A stretch of 10,248 bases of DNA from Methylococcaceae bacterium UBA662 (GCA_002299425.1 DBNW01000070.1:1-10248), one strand, 5' to 3'. Positions 1 through 7,594 are shown, counted from the stretch's first letter. Program-made: numbers and translations. Notes: a model not told the origin generated them from the letters alone.

Positions 1-243
1 ATTGTCTGGGACGAAATCGCGGGCCTGTTGATTACCCTTTGGTTTGCGCCGTTCAATTGGCCAACCGTGTTGGCCGGCTTCGTCCTGTTTCGCTGTTTTG
101 ACATCCTCAAACCCTGGCCCATCATTTGGCTAGACCAAAAAGTAAGCGGCGGCCTGGGCATTATGCTGGACGACATACTGGCCGGGGTGTTGGCTGCGGG
201 TGTTTTGCAGGTGCTGCTAGCGACCGGCAACCTACCCAGCTAA
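1..243 (+). CDS. pgpA: Phosphatidylglycerophosphatase A, 3' end only
   Basis: Frame 1 is open from the first base to the TAA at 241-243. It gives the last 80 residues of a PgpA family protein; the true start lies upstream of the window. PgpA removes the phosphate from phosphatidylglycerophosphate to give phosphatidylglycerol, at the inner membrane. Visible family marks are the opening VWDE, the FRCFDILKPWPI segment and the GIMLDDILAG segment near the C-terminus. These carry the conserved acidic residues of the family. Hydrophobic stretches before and after the DILKP motif fit membrane-embedded helices. E. coli PgpA is about 170 residues, so roughly half is present. It lies 83 bases before the preferred dnaB start on the same strand and may be co-transcribed with it; no terminator is evident between them. 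Confidence 0.92.
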   Translation: MVWDEIAGLLITLWFAPFNWPTVLAGFVLFRCFDILKPWPIIWLDQKVSGGLGIMLDDILAGVLAAGVLQVLLATGNLPS

Positions 244-326
244 ATCTGCGTGGCAACCCCCGTTAAATTCTTTGGCGCGGTTGAGCCGTGTTCCTGATGT
301 TTTTTCTCCCCTCGCTCCCTCTACCC

Positions 327-1721
327 ATGTCTGAACCTTATTCTTTTAAACCTGACTACGCCCTCGATGCCTTAAAAACTCCGCCCAGTTCAATTCAGGC
401 TGAGCAATCGGTTTTAGGCGGCTTGATGTTAGACAACCAAACCTGGGATGCGGTGGCGGATAAAATCATCGAAGACGATTTTTACCGCAAGGACCACCGC
501 CTGATTTTCCGAGCCATCGCGCAACTGGCGGAAAAACAGGAACCGTTCGACATCATCACTATTTCCGAGGCGTTAGCCGCCATTGGCGAATTGGACCGTG
601 TCGGTGGCTTGAGCTACTTAGGCCTGCTGGCCAAAGACACGCCCAGTGCGGCTAACATTGTCAGCTATGCCGCCATCGTCCGAGATCGGTCGATATTGCG
701 CCAGTTAATCCATGTCGGCACCAACATTGCCGATTCGGCCTTCAACCCAGAAGGCCGCGACACGGCAGAACTGCTAGAACTCGCCGAACAAAACGTATTT
801 AAAATCGCCGAAAATCGCCGGCGCGGCCAGGGCGGCTTTGAGCCGATCAAGGCTTTATTGACCAAGGCAGTAGAGCGCATTGAAACTTTGTTTGAACAAG
901 AAGGCAACATTACCGGCGCAGCCACCGGCTTCACTGACCTTGACCAGATGACCTCCGGCTTGCAACCGGCTGACTTGATTATCGTCGCCGGCAGGCCCTC
1001 GATGGGCAAGACCAGCATTGCTATGAACATAGCCGAAAACGTCGCCATCAAGAGCGGTCAGCCGGTGGCGGTATTTAGTATGGAAATGCCCGGCGAGGCC
1101 TTGGCCATGCGCATGATGTCGTCTCTAGGCCGGATTGACCAGCACAAGGTCAGGACCGGCAAACTGGACGATGACGATTGGCCGCGCATGACCAGTGCCA
1201 TCAGTATGCTGGAAAAAACCCGATTGTTCATCGACGACACCCCCGCCTTAACGCCTACCGAAGTGCGCTCGCGCGCGCGCCGCCTCATGCGCGAACACGG
1301 ACAGTTGGCGTTGATCGTGCTGGATTACCTGCAATTGATGCAATCGCCGAGCAGCGGCGACAACCGGGTACAGCAGATTTCCGATATTTCACGGTCGTTG
1401 AAAGCCTTAGCCAAAGAACTGCATGTGCCGGTGATCGCCTTGTCGCAGCTTAACCGAAACCTAGAACAACGCCCGAACAAGCGTCCGGTGATGTCCGATT
1501 TACGCGAATCCGGGGCCATTGAGCAGGATGCTGACTTGATTGTGTTCGTCTACCGGGACGAAGTCTACAACGAAGACAGCCCGGACAAAGGCATTGCCGA
1601 AATTATCATCGCCAAACAACGTAACGGCCCGTTAGGCATCGTCAGGCTGACTTTCCTAGGCCAACACACCCGCTTTGAAAATTATGCCGGTCCCGGTTAT
1701 GACGACTCTGACTACGGCTGA
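327..1721 (+). CDS. dnaB: Replicative DNA helicase DnaB
   Basis: Ring-shaped hexameric helicase that unwinds DNA 5'-3' at the replication fork and recruits primase. I place the start at ATG 327 (464 residues, close to the 471 of E. coli DnaB). The in-frame GTG at 288 and ATG at 297 would add a hydrophobic, proline-rich lead unlike the family, although none of the starts has a clear Shine-Dalgarno. The N-terminal domain carries the usual PPSSIQAEQSVLGGLML opening. The RecA-like C-terminal domain has Walker A GRPSMGKT at residues 222-229 and Walker B with VLDYLQLM around D333. The SDLRESGAIEQDADLI signature begins near residue 390, followed by an RFENY end. There is no intein and no frameshift. 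alr follows after 15 bases, the common gammaproteobacterial dnaB-alr arrangement. Confidence 0.97.
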   Translation: MSEPYSFKPDYALDALKTPPSSIQAEQSVLGGLMLDNQTWDAVADKIIEDDFYRKDHRLIFRAIAQLAEKQEPFDIITISEALAAIGELDRVGGLSYLGLLAKDTPSAANIVSYAAIVRDRSILRQLIHVGTNIADSAFNPEGRDTAELLELAEQNVFKIAENRRRGQGGFEPIKALLTKAVERIETLFEQEGNITGAATGFTDLDQMTSGLQPADLIIVAGRPSMGKTSIAMNIAENVAIKSGQPVAVFSMEMPGEALAMRMMSSLGRIDQHKVRTGKLDDDDWPRMTSAISMLEKTRLFIDDTPALTPTEVRSRARRLMREHGQLALIVLDYLQLMQSPSSGDNRVQQISDISRSLKALAKELHVPVIALSQLNRNLEQRPNKRPVMSDLRESGAIEQDADLIVFVYRDEVYNEDSPDKGIAEIIIAKQRNGPLGIVRLTFLGQHTRFENYAGPGYDDSDYG

Positions 1722-1725
1722 CCGT

Positions 1726-1732
1726 AAGGGGG
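1726..1732 (+). promoter_or_regulatory. Shine-Dalgarno site of alr
   Basis: The purine run AAGGGGG lies 4 bases before the alr ATG and inside the 15-base gap after the dnaB stop. It fixes the start at 1737 and suggests alr is translated from the dnaB transcript. Confidence 0.6.
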
Positions 1733-1736
1733 CAGC

Positions 1737-2816
1737 ATGACTCCTGCGGCTTACGCGGTGATCGACGTGACCGCTGTCCGCCATAATTTAGCGGTAATCC
1801 GGCAGCAAGCGCCTGCCGCTAACATCATGGCGGTCATCAAGGCTAACGGTTACGGGCACGGTGCTTTGCGTGTGGCCCGCGCCCTGCACGATGCCGATGG
1901 CTTTGCCGTGGCGCGGGTTGACGAGGGTGTGCGCCTGCGGAACGCCGGCATCGGTGGCCGCATTGCCGTACTGGAGGGCTTTACTTGCGCTGAGGAACTG
2001 GAGCAACTGCTTCAGCACCGGCTGGAAACCGTGGTGCATTGCCCGGTTCAGTTGGAAATTCTGGCTTTAACACCGGGTAACGGCGAGCTTTCGGTCTGGC
2101 TGAAACTGGACACCGGCATGAACCGGCTAGGTTTCAGGCCTGACGAATTGGCCGCCGCCCACCGCCACCTGCTGGCTTGCACTGTGGTTAAAAAACCGCT
2201 GCATCTAATGACCCACTTAGCCAGTGCGGATGATCCCTACGACCCCATGACTGAACAGCAAATCCGGCTTTTCCAGACCACTGTAGCAGGGTTTCTCGGA
2301 GCGTGCAGCATTGCCAACTCGGCCGCCATTTTCGCCTGGCCGCAGGCGCTGGCGGAATGGGTGCGGCCCGGCATCAGCTTGTACGGCATCTCCCCGTTTA
2401 GCGATAAAACCGGTGCTGAACTCGGCTTAAGGCCGGTCATGGGATTGTACTCGCGCCTGATTGCCGTCAAGAGCCTAAAACCGGGCGATACCGTTGGCTA
2501 CGGCGGCCATTGGCGGTGTCAAACAGCTACCCGCATGGGCGTAGTAGCCATTGGTTACGGCGACGGCTATCCCCGCCAAGCCCGCAGCGGCACACCCGTT
2601 TTGGTTAACGGCATCCGGGTGCCGTTAATCGGCAGGGTGTCGATGGACATGGTGACGGTTGACCTATCCGCCCAACCCTACGCAAAACCGGGCGACCCGG
2701 TGACGCTCTGGGGAGACGGCCTTGCGGTTGAAGAAATCGCCCGTTATGCGGACACCATCCCCTACACCTTAGTGTGCGGCATCACCCAGCGGGTGCACAT
2801 TGTTACCAGCGCGTAG
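1737..2816 (+). CDS. alr: Alanine racemase
   Basis: Cytoplasmic PLP-dependent enzyme that interconverts L- and D-alanine for peptidoglycan synthesis. At 359 residues it has the normal length of the gammaproteobacterial family. The PLP-binding lysine is K35 in the AVIKANGYGHG motif. The second catalytic base is Y255 in VGYGGHW. Other family marks are LKLDTGMNRLGF, the WVRPGISLYGISP segment that helps hold the cofactor, the GYGDGYPR loop, and RVSMDMVTVD near the C-terminus. The start is supported by a strong ribosome site directly upstream. It is the last gene of the + strand dnaB cluster and ends at a hairpin shared with the convergent rbgA. I see no defects. Alr and the catabolic DadX are hard to tell apart by sequence, but the dnaB neighbour favours the biosynthetic Alr. 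Confidence 0.96.
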   Translation: MTPAAYAVIDVTAVRHNLAVIRQQAPAANIMAVIKANGYGHGALRVARALHDADGFAVARVDEGVRLRNAGIGGRIAVLEGFTCAEELEQLLQHRLETVVHCPVQLEILALTPGNGELSVWLKLDTGMNRLGFRPDELAAAHRHLLACTVVKKPLHLMTHLASADDPYDPMTEQQIRLFQTTVAGFLGACSIANSAAIFAWPQALAEWVRPGISLYGISPFSDKTGAELGLRPVMGLYSRLIAVKSLKPGDTVGYGGHWRCQTATRMGVVAIGYGDGYPRQARSGTPVLVNGIRVPLIGRVSMDMVTVDLSAQPYAKPGDPVTLWGDGLAVEEIARYADTIPYTLVCGITQRVHIVTSA

Positions 2817-2842
2817 GGTGGGCAACGCTGTTTTGCCCACCT
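2816..2842. terminator. Hairpin between convergent alr and rbgA
   Basis: GGTGGGCAA (2817-2825) and TTGCCCACC (2833-2841) pair over 9 bases with a 7-base loop; a G-T pair can extend the stem. There are two or more T on the + strand inside the loop but no long T-run after the stem, so it is a weak classical terminator. It begins at the alr stop codon and covers the rbgA stop codon (CTA at 2841-2843 on the + strand). From memory, the GGTGGGCAACG core resembles a dispersed palindromic repeat of proteobacteria, so it may be a repeat serving as a bidirectional terminator. Confidence 0.6.
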
Positions 2843-3764
2843 AAGGCAAACGGTTCTGCGACGGCTGTTTCCTGGCCTGTTTCTTGGCCGCCTTTTGCTC
2901 GCGCAAGACCACCAGACCGGCCAGTTCCTGCTCCATCATGGCCGGATTTTCCAGAGTGATGCGGCCTAGGATGCCGCCGCGCAGTTCCGTCAAGACAATT
3001 TTGGCGGTCTTGTCGAAGTCCACCACACCGCCGGAACGCAAACAACCGCGTTGCTTACCGATTAGCGCCAAGGCTTCCATGCCCAGCGCAGGGAGTGTGT
3101 CAAGGGAATAACGCTGTTTTAAGCGGTCAGGATACTGTTCCAGTAGAAACTCGACGACAAACAAAGCGATGTCCTCATGGCTAAAAGCCGTATCCTTGAT
3201 GGCACCGGTGGCCGCTAGGCGGTAGCCGCTGTTTGGGTTTTCAAGGTTTGGCCACAACAAGCCGGGGGTGTCGAACAACACCATGCCATCGCCAATGTCG
3301 ATGCGCTGGCGGTTTTTGGTAATCGCCGGTTCATCACCGGTTTTAGCGATGACTCTGCCAGCTAAGCTATTGATTAAAGTTGATTTTCCGACATTAGGAA
3401 TGCCTGCGATCAAGGCCTGCAACAACCGCCCCGAGGTTTTTTTGGCGGGCAGTAGTTTATGGCATAGTTCCTGCAATTGTTGCGATTTGTCTGGCCGACC
3501 GGCCACCATCGCCAAGGTTTTTACGCCGTGCTCCTGCTCCAAATAAAGCTGCCACCGCGCCACCCCCTCCGGGTCGGCCAAATCGTATTTGTTCAGCAGT
3601 TTGATGCACGGCTTATCGCCCCGCAACGCGGCCAACAGCGGGTTTTGGCTGCTGAACGGCAGGCGGGCATCGAGCACTTCAATCACCACATCCACCTGCG
3701 GCAACAGGGCTTTGATGTCTTTACTGGCCTTGTGCATGTGGCCGGGATACCATTGGACGGGCAT
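2841..3764 (-). CDS. rbgA: Ribosome biogenesis GTPase RbgA/YlqF
   Basis: A circularly permuted GTPase of the YlqF/YawG group. The motif order is G4 (NKYD, residues 58-61) before G1 (GIPNVGKST, residues 121-129), then the G2 threonine near 149 and G3 (DTPG, residues 165-168). That order identifies the group. RbgA acts in late assembly of the 50S subunit in Bacillus; the exact role of the proteobacterial form is less well established. The N-terminus WYPGHMHKA is the family signature and fixes the start at 3764. A helical C-terminal domain (about 190-307) ends in a basic, lysine-rich tail that could contact rRNA. At 307 residues it is of normal length and intact. It is convergent with alr and divergent from yfbR, so it is probably a single-gene transcript. 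Confidence 0.93.
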   Translation of the reverse strand: MPVQWYPGHMHKASKDIKALLPQVDVVIEVLDARLPFSSQNPLLAALRGDKPCIKLLNKYDLADPEGVARWQLYLEQEHGVKTLAMVAGRPDKSQQLQELCHKLLPAKKTSGRLLQALIAGIPNVGKSTLINSLAGRVIAKTGDEPAITKNRQRIDIGDGMVLFDTPGLLWPNLENPNSGYRLAATGAIKDTAFSHEDIALFVVEFLLEQYPDRLKQRYSLDTLPALGMEALALIGKQRGCLRSGGVVDFDKTAKIVLTELRGGILGRITLENPAMMEQELAGLVVLREQKAAKKQARKQPSQNRLP

Positions 3765-3843
3765 AGTTTTAGGGCCGCTTGTCTAACAAAACGGTCATTG
3801 TAAGCCACACTCGCCACTGCCCACTTATTTTCTGGACACCATC
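3765..3843. promoter_or_regulatory. Divergent rbgA/yfbR intergenic region
   Basis: These 79 bases separate two divergent genes and must hold the nearest promoters for both. I find no convincing -35/-10 pair and no palindromic operator. Placement rests on gene orientation only. Confidence 0.35.
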
Positions 3844-4449
3844 ATGCAAGAAACCGCCGTCAGAAGCCGCTTTTACGCCTATTTGTCGAGGTTGCGCTGG
3901 ATCAAACGCTGGGGCTTAAAGCGCAACGCCAACCCTGAAAACGTCATGGAACACAGCTGGGAGGTCGCGGTGATCGCGCACATCCTAGCACTCATCAAAA
4001 ACCGTTATTTTCACGGTACTGTCGATGCTCAGGCCATTGCCACCGCAGCCTTGTACCATGACATCACCGAAGTCATCACCGGTGACCTACCGTCTCCTAT
4101 CAAATACCACTCAAAAGCCATTAGCAGTGCCTACAAACAAATTGAAAAACAGGCGGAACTAGAACTACTTAGCCTTTTGCCTGCGGCATTGAAAGCCGAT
4201 TTTGCAGCACTGATCCACCACGAAAACCTGCCCGAGGAACACCAGGGCATCCTTAAGGCCGCTGACAAAATTGCCGCCTACCTAAAATGTCAGGCCGAAC
4301 TGAAAGCCGGGAATCGGGAATTTGAGGTGGCTGCCGAAGTGTTAGCGGCAGCACTCCACGCCTCAGAGCAACCGGAAGTCATTTTTTTTATGCAGGCTTT
4401 CGTACCGAGTTGCGGCTTAACGCTAGATGGCTTGATGCAGACTTTTTGA
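3844..4449 (+). CDS. yfbR: 5'-deoxynucleotidase YfbR (HD domain)
   Basis: Cytoplasmic HD-superfamily phosphatase that removes the 5' phosphate from deoxyribonucleoside monophosphates, part of dNTP pool balance. The 201-residue protein aligns by eye along its length with E. coli YfbR, shifted by 4 residues. Metal ligands are visible as H37 (in VMEHS), H72-D73 (in YHDITE) and the aspartate of AADKIAAYLK near 141. R22 and W23 match the R18-W19 pair that gives E. coli YfbR its deoxy-substrate preference. The GDLPSPIKY segment is also typical. The start at ATG 3844 matches the family's N-terminus, with only a weak ribosome site. The gene is intact and is the last housekeeping gene before the mobile-element-rich block, ending 22 bases before an IS-type terminal repeat. 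Confidence 0.94.
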   Translation: MQETAVRSRFYAYLSRLRWIKRWGLKRNANPENVMEHSWEVAVIAHILALIKNRYFHGTVDAQAIATAALYHDITEVITGDLPSPIKYHSKAISSAYKQIEKQAELELLSLLPAALKADFAALIHHENLPEEHQGILKAADKIAAYLKCQAELKAGNREFEVAAEVLAAALHASEQPEVIFFMQAFVPSCGLTLDGLMQTF

Positions 4450-4471
4450 TGCCGACCGCAGGTCCTAAGCT

Positions 4472-4492
4472 TACGAGGCTGTGAAAGTATCC
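4472..4492 (+). repeat. Solitary IS1182-type terminal inverted repeat (left)
   Basis: This sequence matches TAYGAGRCTGTGAAAGTAT followed by CC. The same pattern, inverted, ends the degraded IS1182-family transposase at 10199-10220, with one extra T there. It points inward (rightward), so a transposon body would lie to its right, yet no transposase coding of that family is adjacent. It is best read as the displaced far end of the same element, or a remnant of a second copy. Confidence 0.6.
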
Positions 4493-4496
4493 AAAA

Positions 4497-4627
4497 TCCA
4501 GCAAGGTCTTAGTGCCGCATTCGGGATTCCGGCAACGGTAACGTTGGACGCCCAACGCGCTGCGGCCTGATTTCATAATGTCGTTGCTGCCGCAAGTCGG
4601 GCAGGTAATTTCTTGATAGCATGTCAT
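4497..4627 (-). pseudogene. IS1-type InsA fragment (zinc-ribbon N-terminus)
   Basis: Translation on the - strand from ATG 4627 gives the N-terminal zinc ribbon of an InsA-type protein. It has CPTC (C9, C12), then QRYRC (C32) and C37 before GTKTLLDFG. InsA is the DNA-binding protein encoded by the first frame of IS1-family elements. Homology stops after about 45 residues, where the sequence runs into the IS1182-type end at 4472-4492. The open frame continues to 4388, but that part overlaps the yfbR 3' end and has no family resemblance. The catalytic InsB part is absent, so this is a dead fragment truncated by another insertion. The family call rests on the cysteine spacing and the GxQRYxC context and could also fit related IS types. 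Confidence 0.65.
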
Positions 4628-4650
4628 AGACTGCTGTTTTAAGATAAATT

Positions 4651-4669
4651 GCAGATTAGACCCACTACC
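4651..4669 (-). repeat. Probable terminal repeat of the IS1-type remnant
   Basis: Read on the - strand, this begins GGTAGTGGGTCTAATCTGC. It lies 23 bases before the insA-type start codon, where an IS1-family terminal repeat should be; the GGTRRTG opening resembles such ends. The partner end is missing, so the boundary at 4669 is inferred. The Shine-Dalgarno of the next gene begins at the very next base, so ORF A abuts this end. Confidence 0.45.
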
Positions 4670-4680
4670 AGGAATAGCTT

Positions 4681-6291
4681 ATGAATAATGCCACCCACCC
4701 CGTTGTGATTGATAACGCCACAGGCCAAATTTTAGCGGATGACGAGCACGGGCAAACAGCGGCACAAACCACAGCCGAAGCCGGCCAAGCTACGGCGGAA
4801 CTGTTCGGCAGTGAAGACAACGTCCGAAAAACCACCGGAGTGATCGCCCATTTTGTCGAATCCTACAGCCGCAACAAAAACACGCTACCGCTAGAAGTTT
4901 GGTTGGAGCAAACATTTAGCGAATATCCCGATATTTGGGCGGATGCCGCAGAACGCCGGGCTACGGCATTACAAATCATTGAAAAAATAGAACAAAACAA
5001 CCAAATCAAAGCCGATCTTTACGCCCATTTAGACACCGGCAAAAGCCGCGAGAGTTGGTTGGCGAAAAAAATTGAACAAGGCGCAAGTAGTGGGGGCGTG
5101 GCGGAAGTCGGAACGTATGCCCAAAGCATTGATGCGGCGCTGGAAACAGCAAACAAAACCATGCGCTACCAAGTGTATAACAAAGCCCTCGACAGTGAGG
5201 GTAATCCAATCGTAAGTGGCAATTGGCAGCTACATGGATTCATTGCCGAAGCCGACTTAGCCAACCAATTCAACGTCAACGCCCGTACCCTAGGTTCAAC
5301 CTTAACAGCGGAAGTACCCAGTGTCACAACATTTAACTCGCCGGATATTGTTATCAAAGACGCATCGGGCAATGTACTTGAGCATGTTCAAGTCAAGTTG
5401 TACCAACCCAATGAAAAAGGGCTTAATAGCCTGATCCAAAATATTAAAGACCATAATTACGACACCCAAACCACCCTTGTCGTTAATAACGACCACGTCG
5501 CCGCCTTACGCGAAAAGTTTCCTGATCTGAAAATCGTCAGTGAATATGAAAAAGGTGGCGTCAATATGGAGGTGGGCGAATACGCTAACTACAAGCAGCA
5601 GCAAATCCAGGCCCAACAAGAAGCCGAAATCAAACAATACACTTGGAACGATGCCAACCGCATGATTATTGCCAAAGAAATCGGCAGAAAAGCCGTGATT
5701 GCGGCGGCGTTTAACGCGGGCTTCCAAGGTGTACGGATTTTGGGGCGGCGAGTGTGGAACGCTTTGAACGGCAAAGAAAACCGCAGCGCCAACGAAGACA
5801 TGCAAGAGTTTTTCAGTTCATCCCTGCAAAGCGCGGGCAATGTCGGTGTGCAAGTCGCCGTCTCTGGCGCATTAGTGGTGGCGGCAAAAAGCGGCTGGCT
5901 GAAAATTCTACAAAACACCCCGGCCGGGCAAATTGCCAATATCGCCTACATCGGCCTGGAAAACGCCAAATGCCTGTACAAACTCGCTAAAGGCGAACTC
6001 AACCCGCTGGAAGCCGTGGACGCGATGGGCAACGTCACCTGCACCGCCGTAGGCGGCCTTGCCGGTTCCGTAAAAGGCGGCGTGGTCGGCTTTGCCTTAG
6101 GCGGCCCTATCGGTGCATTTGTCGGAGCGGTGGCGGGCGGCATAGCAGGCAGCACGGTGGGTGATGTGGTTTATGCGGGGGCCAAAGCCATAGCCAAGAT
6201 CGCCGCCAAAGTGGTGGAATCGGCTTTGGAAGGCGCAAAATCAATGGCAACCAACGTGTTCAACACATTAACATTCGGCTTGTTCAGCTAA
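4681..6291 (+). CDS. Unrecognised protein, QxK nuclease-like core and C-terminal glycine zipper
   Basis: ORF A, 536 residues; I do not recognise a named family. The start at ATG 4681 is supported by AGGA at 4670-4673. Residues 1-180 are charged and mostly helical. Residues 185-239 show a pattern like restriction-endonuclease-fold (PD-(D/E)xK) enzymes: E190 in HGFIAEADLANQFN, D222 in SPDIVI, and Q237-V-K239 ending a strand, a QxK variant of the last motif. A Q/K/E-rich helix follows near 300-325. From 388 the protein turns hydrophobic (VGVQVAVSGALVVAAK). Residues about 458-511 form a glycine zipper (GGVVGFALGGPIGAFVG and on) that could insert in or associate with a membrane. No signal peptide is seen. 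The nuclease call is inference from three spaced residues. It lies just behind an IS remnant and before ORFs B and C on the same strand. Confidence 0.85.
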   Translation: MNNATHPVVIDNATGQILADDEHGQTAAQTTAEAGQATAELFGSEDNVRKTTGVIAHFVESYSRNKNTLPLEVWLEQTFSEYPDIWADAAERRATALQIIEKIEQNNQIKADLYAHLDTGKSRESWLAKKIEQGASSGGVAEVGTYAQSIDAALETANKTMRYQVYNKALDSEGNPIVSGNWQLHGFIAEADLANQFNVNARTLGSTLTAEVPSVTTFNSPDIVIKDASGNVLEHVQVKLYQPNEKGLNSLIQNIKDHNYDTQTTLVVNNDHVAALREKFPDLKIVSEYEKGGVNMEVGEYANYKQQQIQAQQEAEIKQYTWNDANRMIIAKEIGRKAVIAAAFNAGFQGVRILGRRVWNALNGKENRSANEDMQEFFSSSLQSAGNVGVQVAVSGALVVAAKSGWLKILQNTPAGQIANIAYIGLENAKCLYKLAKGELNPLEAVDAMGNVTCTAVGGLAGSVKGGVVGFALGGPIGAFVGAVAGGIAGSTVGDVVYAGAKAIAKIAAKVVESALEGAKSMATNVFNTLTFGLFS

Positions 6292-6302
6292 ACATTCAGT
6301 TC

Positions 6303-6417
6303 TGTAGGTCGGGTTAGCTTATTGAGCGTAGCGAGATAACGTAACCCGACATTTTAAACGATGCAATTGCCGGATTACGCTATCGCTTTTATGCCCTTTG
6401 GGTAAACCCGACCTACA
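6303..6417. repeat. MITE-like palindromic element between ORFs A and B
   Basis: TGTAGGTCGGGTT (6303-6315) and AACCCGACCTACA (6405-6417) are perfect 13-bp inverted ends of a 115-bp segment. Inside, GTCGGGTTA (6308-6316) also pairs with TAACCCGAC (6342-6350), giving a nested 9-bp hairpin. No coding is visible. I see no target duplication. The TAGGTCGGGTTA core resembles a dispersed repeat of proteobacteria, from memory. It fills most of the 163-base gap between the ORF A stop and the ORF B ATG, and may end the first transcript or alter transcription of ORF B. Confidence 0.7.
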
Positions 6418-6454
6418 AACTCACCCTTTCATTAACCCGACAACACCAACCGTT

Positions 6455-7594
6455 ATGACCAAAGCGATAAAATTCAACTTACTGTTAGATAAACACCCCG
6501 TCAGAGATTTGACTGATTTACACGCAAATTTCAATTTGGATGATTTATTAAGCGCATACCATAGCCAAGTGCTACACCGTTGGCTGGAAGTGCGGGGGTT
6601 AAGTGCCGAACTCAGCCAATTGCAGGCCATCACGAGTAAAAATGAGCTGACCATTGCCCGCGCCTTATGCCAGTTATTCCATGCCGACATCAGCGAAGCG
6701 CAGATTCAATCGGCAGTGTATCCGTTTGAGTTTCGGGAACAGCAACGGCAACGGCTTGAAGCACTTGCTAGCCAGCAATTCCAAAGAAATGCAGTCATTA
6801 AAAGCTATCACGCAGGTTATGATCAATTGTGTAAAGAGATGCTGGAAAAAGCCGGAGACTACCCGTTTTTAAAAGCCGCTGTTAATACCCTTTGGGCGGA
6901 TTATGAGCAATTGTTCCGAGTGGATTTTGATTTGTTTTTCGCCCTGTTTATTGAACAAAGTCCGCTCACGCTATTTACCATGCTGGCAAATGAGGCTTAT
7001 CGACAATCGGGGTTATTTGATAAAGAACGTAAAGACATTTTGTTTTCATTCATCCCAAGCCGCACCATACTCAGAAAAAAAGAGATAGAAAAAGAAAGTA
7101 AGGTTTTACTATGTGAAGTTGATTATGATGACGAATGGAAACAAATTACCGATGATAGGGTGGTTATTAAAAAAGTTAATAATTTATCAGATTCTGTAAG
7201 ACTTAAAGATAATCAAGGTAAGGAATATCCTGATGAAACGGCTGAAGGTAATGTTCTAAACGGATTACATTATTTGTCGTATGGATCCGGAGATTCTGTT
7301 GAATACGCACCGTTTGTTAAAGAATGGATTGAAGAGCGGGTGAAAAGCAATTCGCCTTTACCGGCTTATTACCATGCCTTTGGAGGGGTTACAGACGGTT
7401 ACTGGAAAGACCTCCAGCCCAAAGGCACAAAATGCCTGGTTCTAAAAATGGAAGCAGGAAATTTTGTCCGTAATGCGAGTAAAAACGGCGAAGAACTCAA
7501 CGCCGAAGCGGTTAATAAAGCGTTTTTGATTCTCGATGGCATTGATTACAAAAGCAATAACGCCAATCATGACTTGATTTACATGGTGATTTGA
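6455..7594 (+). CDS. Unrecognised protein with helical N-terminal domain, partner of AAA+ ATPase
   Basis: ORF B, 379 residues; the protein is not recognised. I choose ATG 6455. The upstream TTG at 6398 would draw its first residues from the repeat element at 6303-6417, and the protein pattern starts naturally at MTKAIKFNLLL. Residues about 14-75 have a compact all-helical pattern (RDLTDL, FNLDDLLSAY, RWLEVRG, then IARALCQLF). I recall this small domain from many otherwise unrelated bacterial proteins. Residues 100-200 are helical with aromatic-rich stretches. From about 205 the composition changes to charged and then mixed strand-like segments. There is no signal peptide, membrane segment or catalytic motif I can name. 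The middle is very AT-rich: 34 G+C in the 120 bases 7081-7200. The stop is 2 bases before the ORF C ATG, so the two are very likely co-translated and may form a complex. Confidence 0.85.
   Translation: MTKAIKFNLLLDKHPVRDLTDLHANFNLDDLLSAYHSQVLHRWLEVRGLSAELSQLQAITSKNELTIARALCQLFHADISEAQIQSAVYPFEFREQQRQRLEALASQQFQRNAVIKSYHAGYDQLCKEMLEKAGDYPFLKAAVNTLWADYEQLFRVDFDLFFALFIEQSPLTLFTMLANEAYRQSGLFDKERKDILFSFIPSRTILRKKEIEKESKVLLCEVDYDDEWKQITDDRVVIKKVNNLSDSVRLKDNQGKEYPDETAEGNVLNGLHYLSYGSGDSVEYAPFVKEWIEERVKSNSPLPAYYHAFGGVTDGYWKDLQPKGTKCLVLKMEAGNFVRNASKNGEELNAEAVNKAFLILDGIDYKSNNANHDLIYMVI

Noticed and set aside
288..326. Upstream GTG (288) and ATG (297) starts for dnaB
   Set aside because: They add a hydrophobic proline-rich lead not seen in DnaB, while ATG 327 gives the normal N-terminus and length.
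665..1051. - strand open frame of 128 codons inside dnaB
   Set aside because: Shadow of dnaB; serine/alanine-rich with no family features.
4388..4496. Continuation of the insA-type frame into the yfbR 3' end
   Set aside because: It shows no transposase likeness, runs through an IS end and lies antisense to a well-supported gene.
6313..6319. GTTAGCT as the R' box of an upstream attC partner
   Set aside because: It breaks the GTTRRRY rule at the sixth base and has no L'/L'' arms; the site belongs to the palindromic repeat.
6398..6454. TTG start for ORF B at 6398
   Set aside because: Its first codons lie inside the inverted end of the 6303-6417 repeat, and no family-like sequence precedes ATG 6455.
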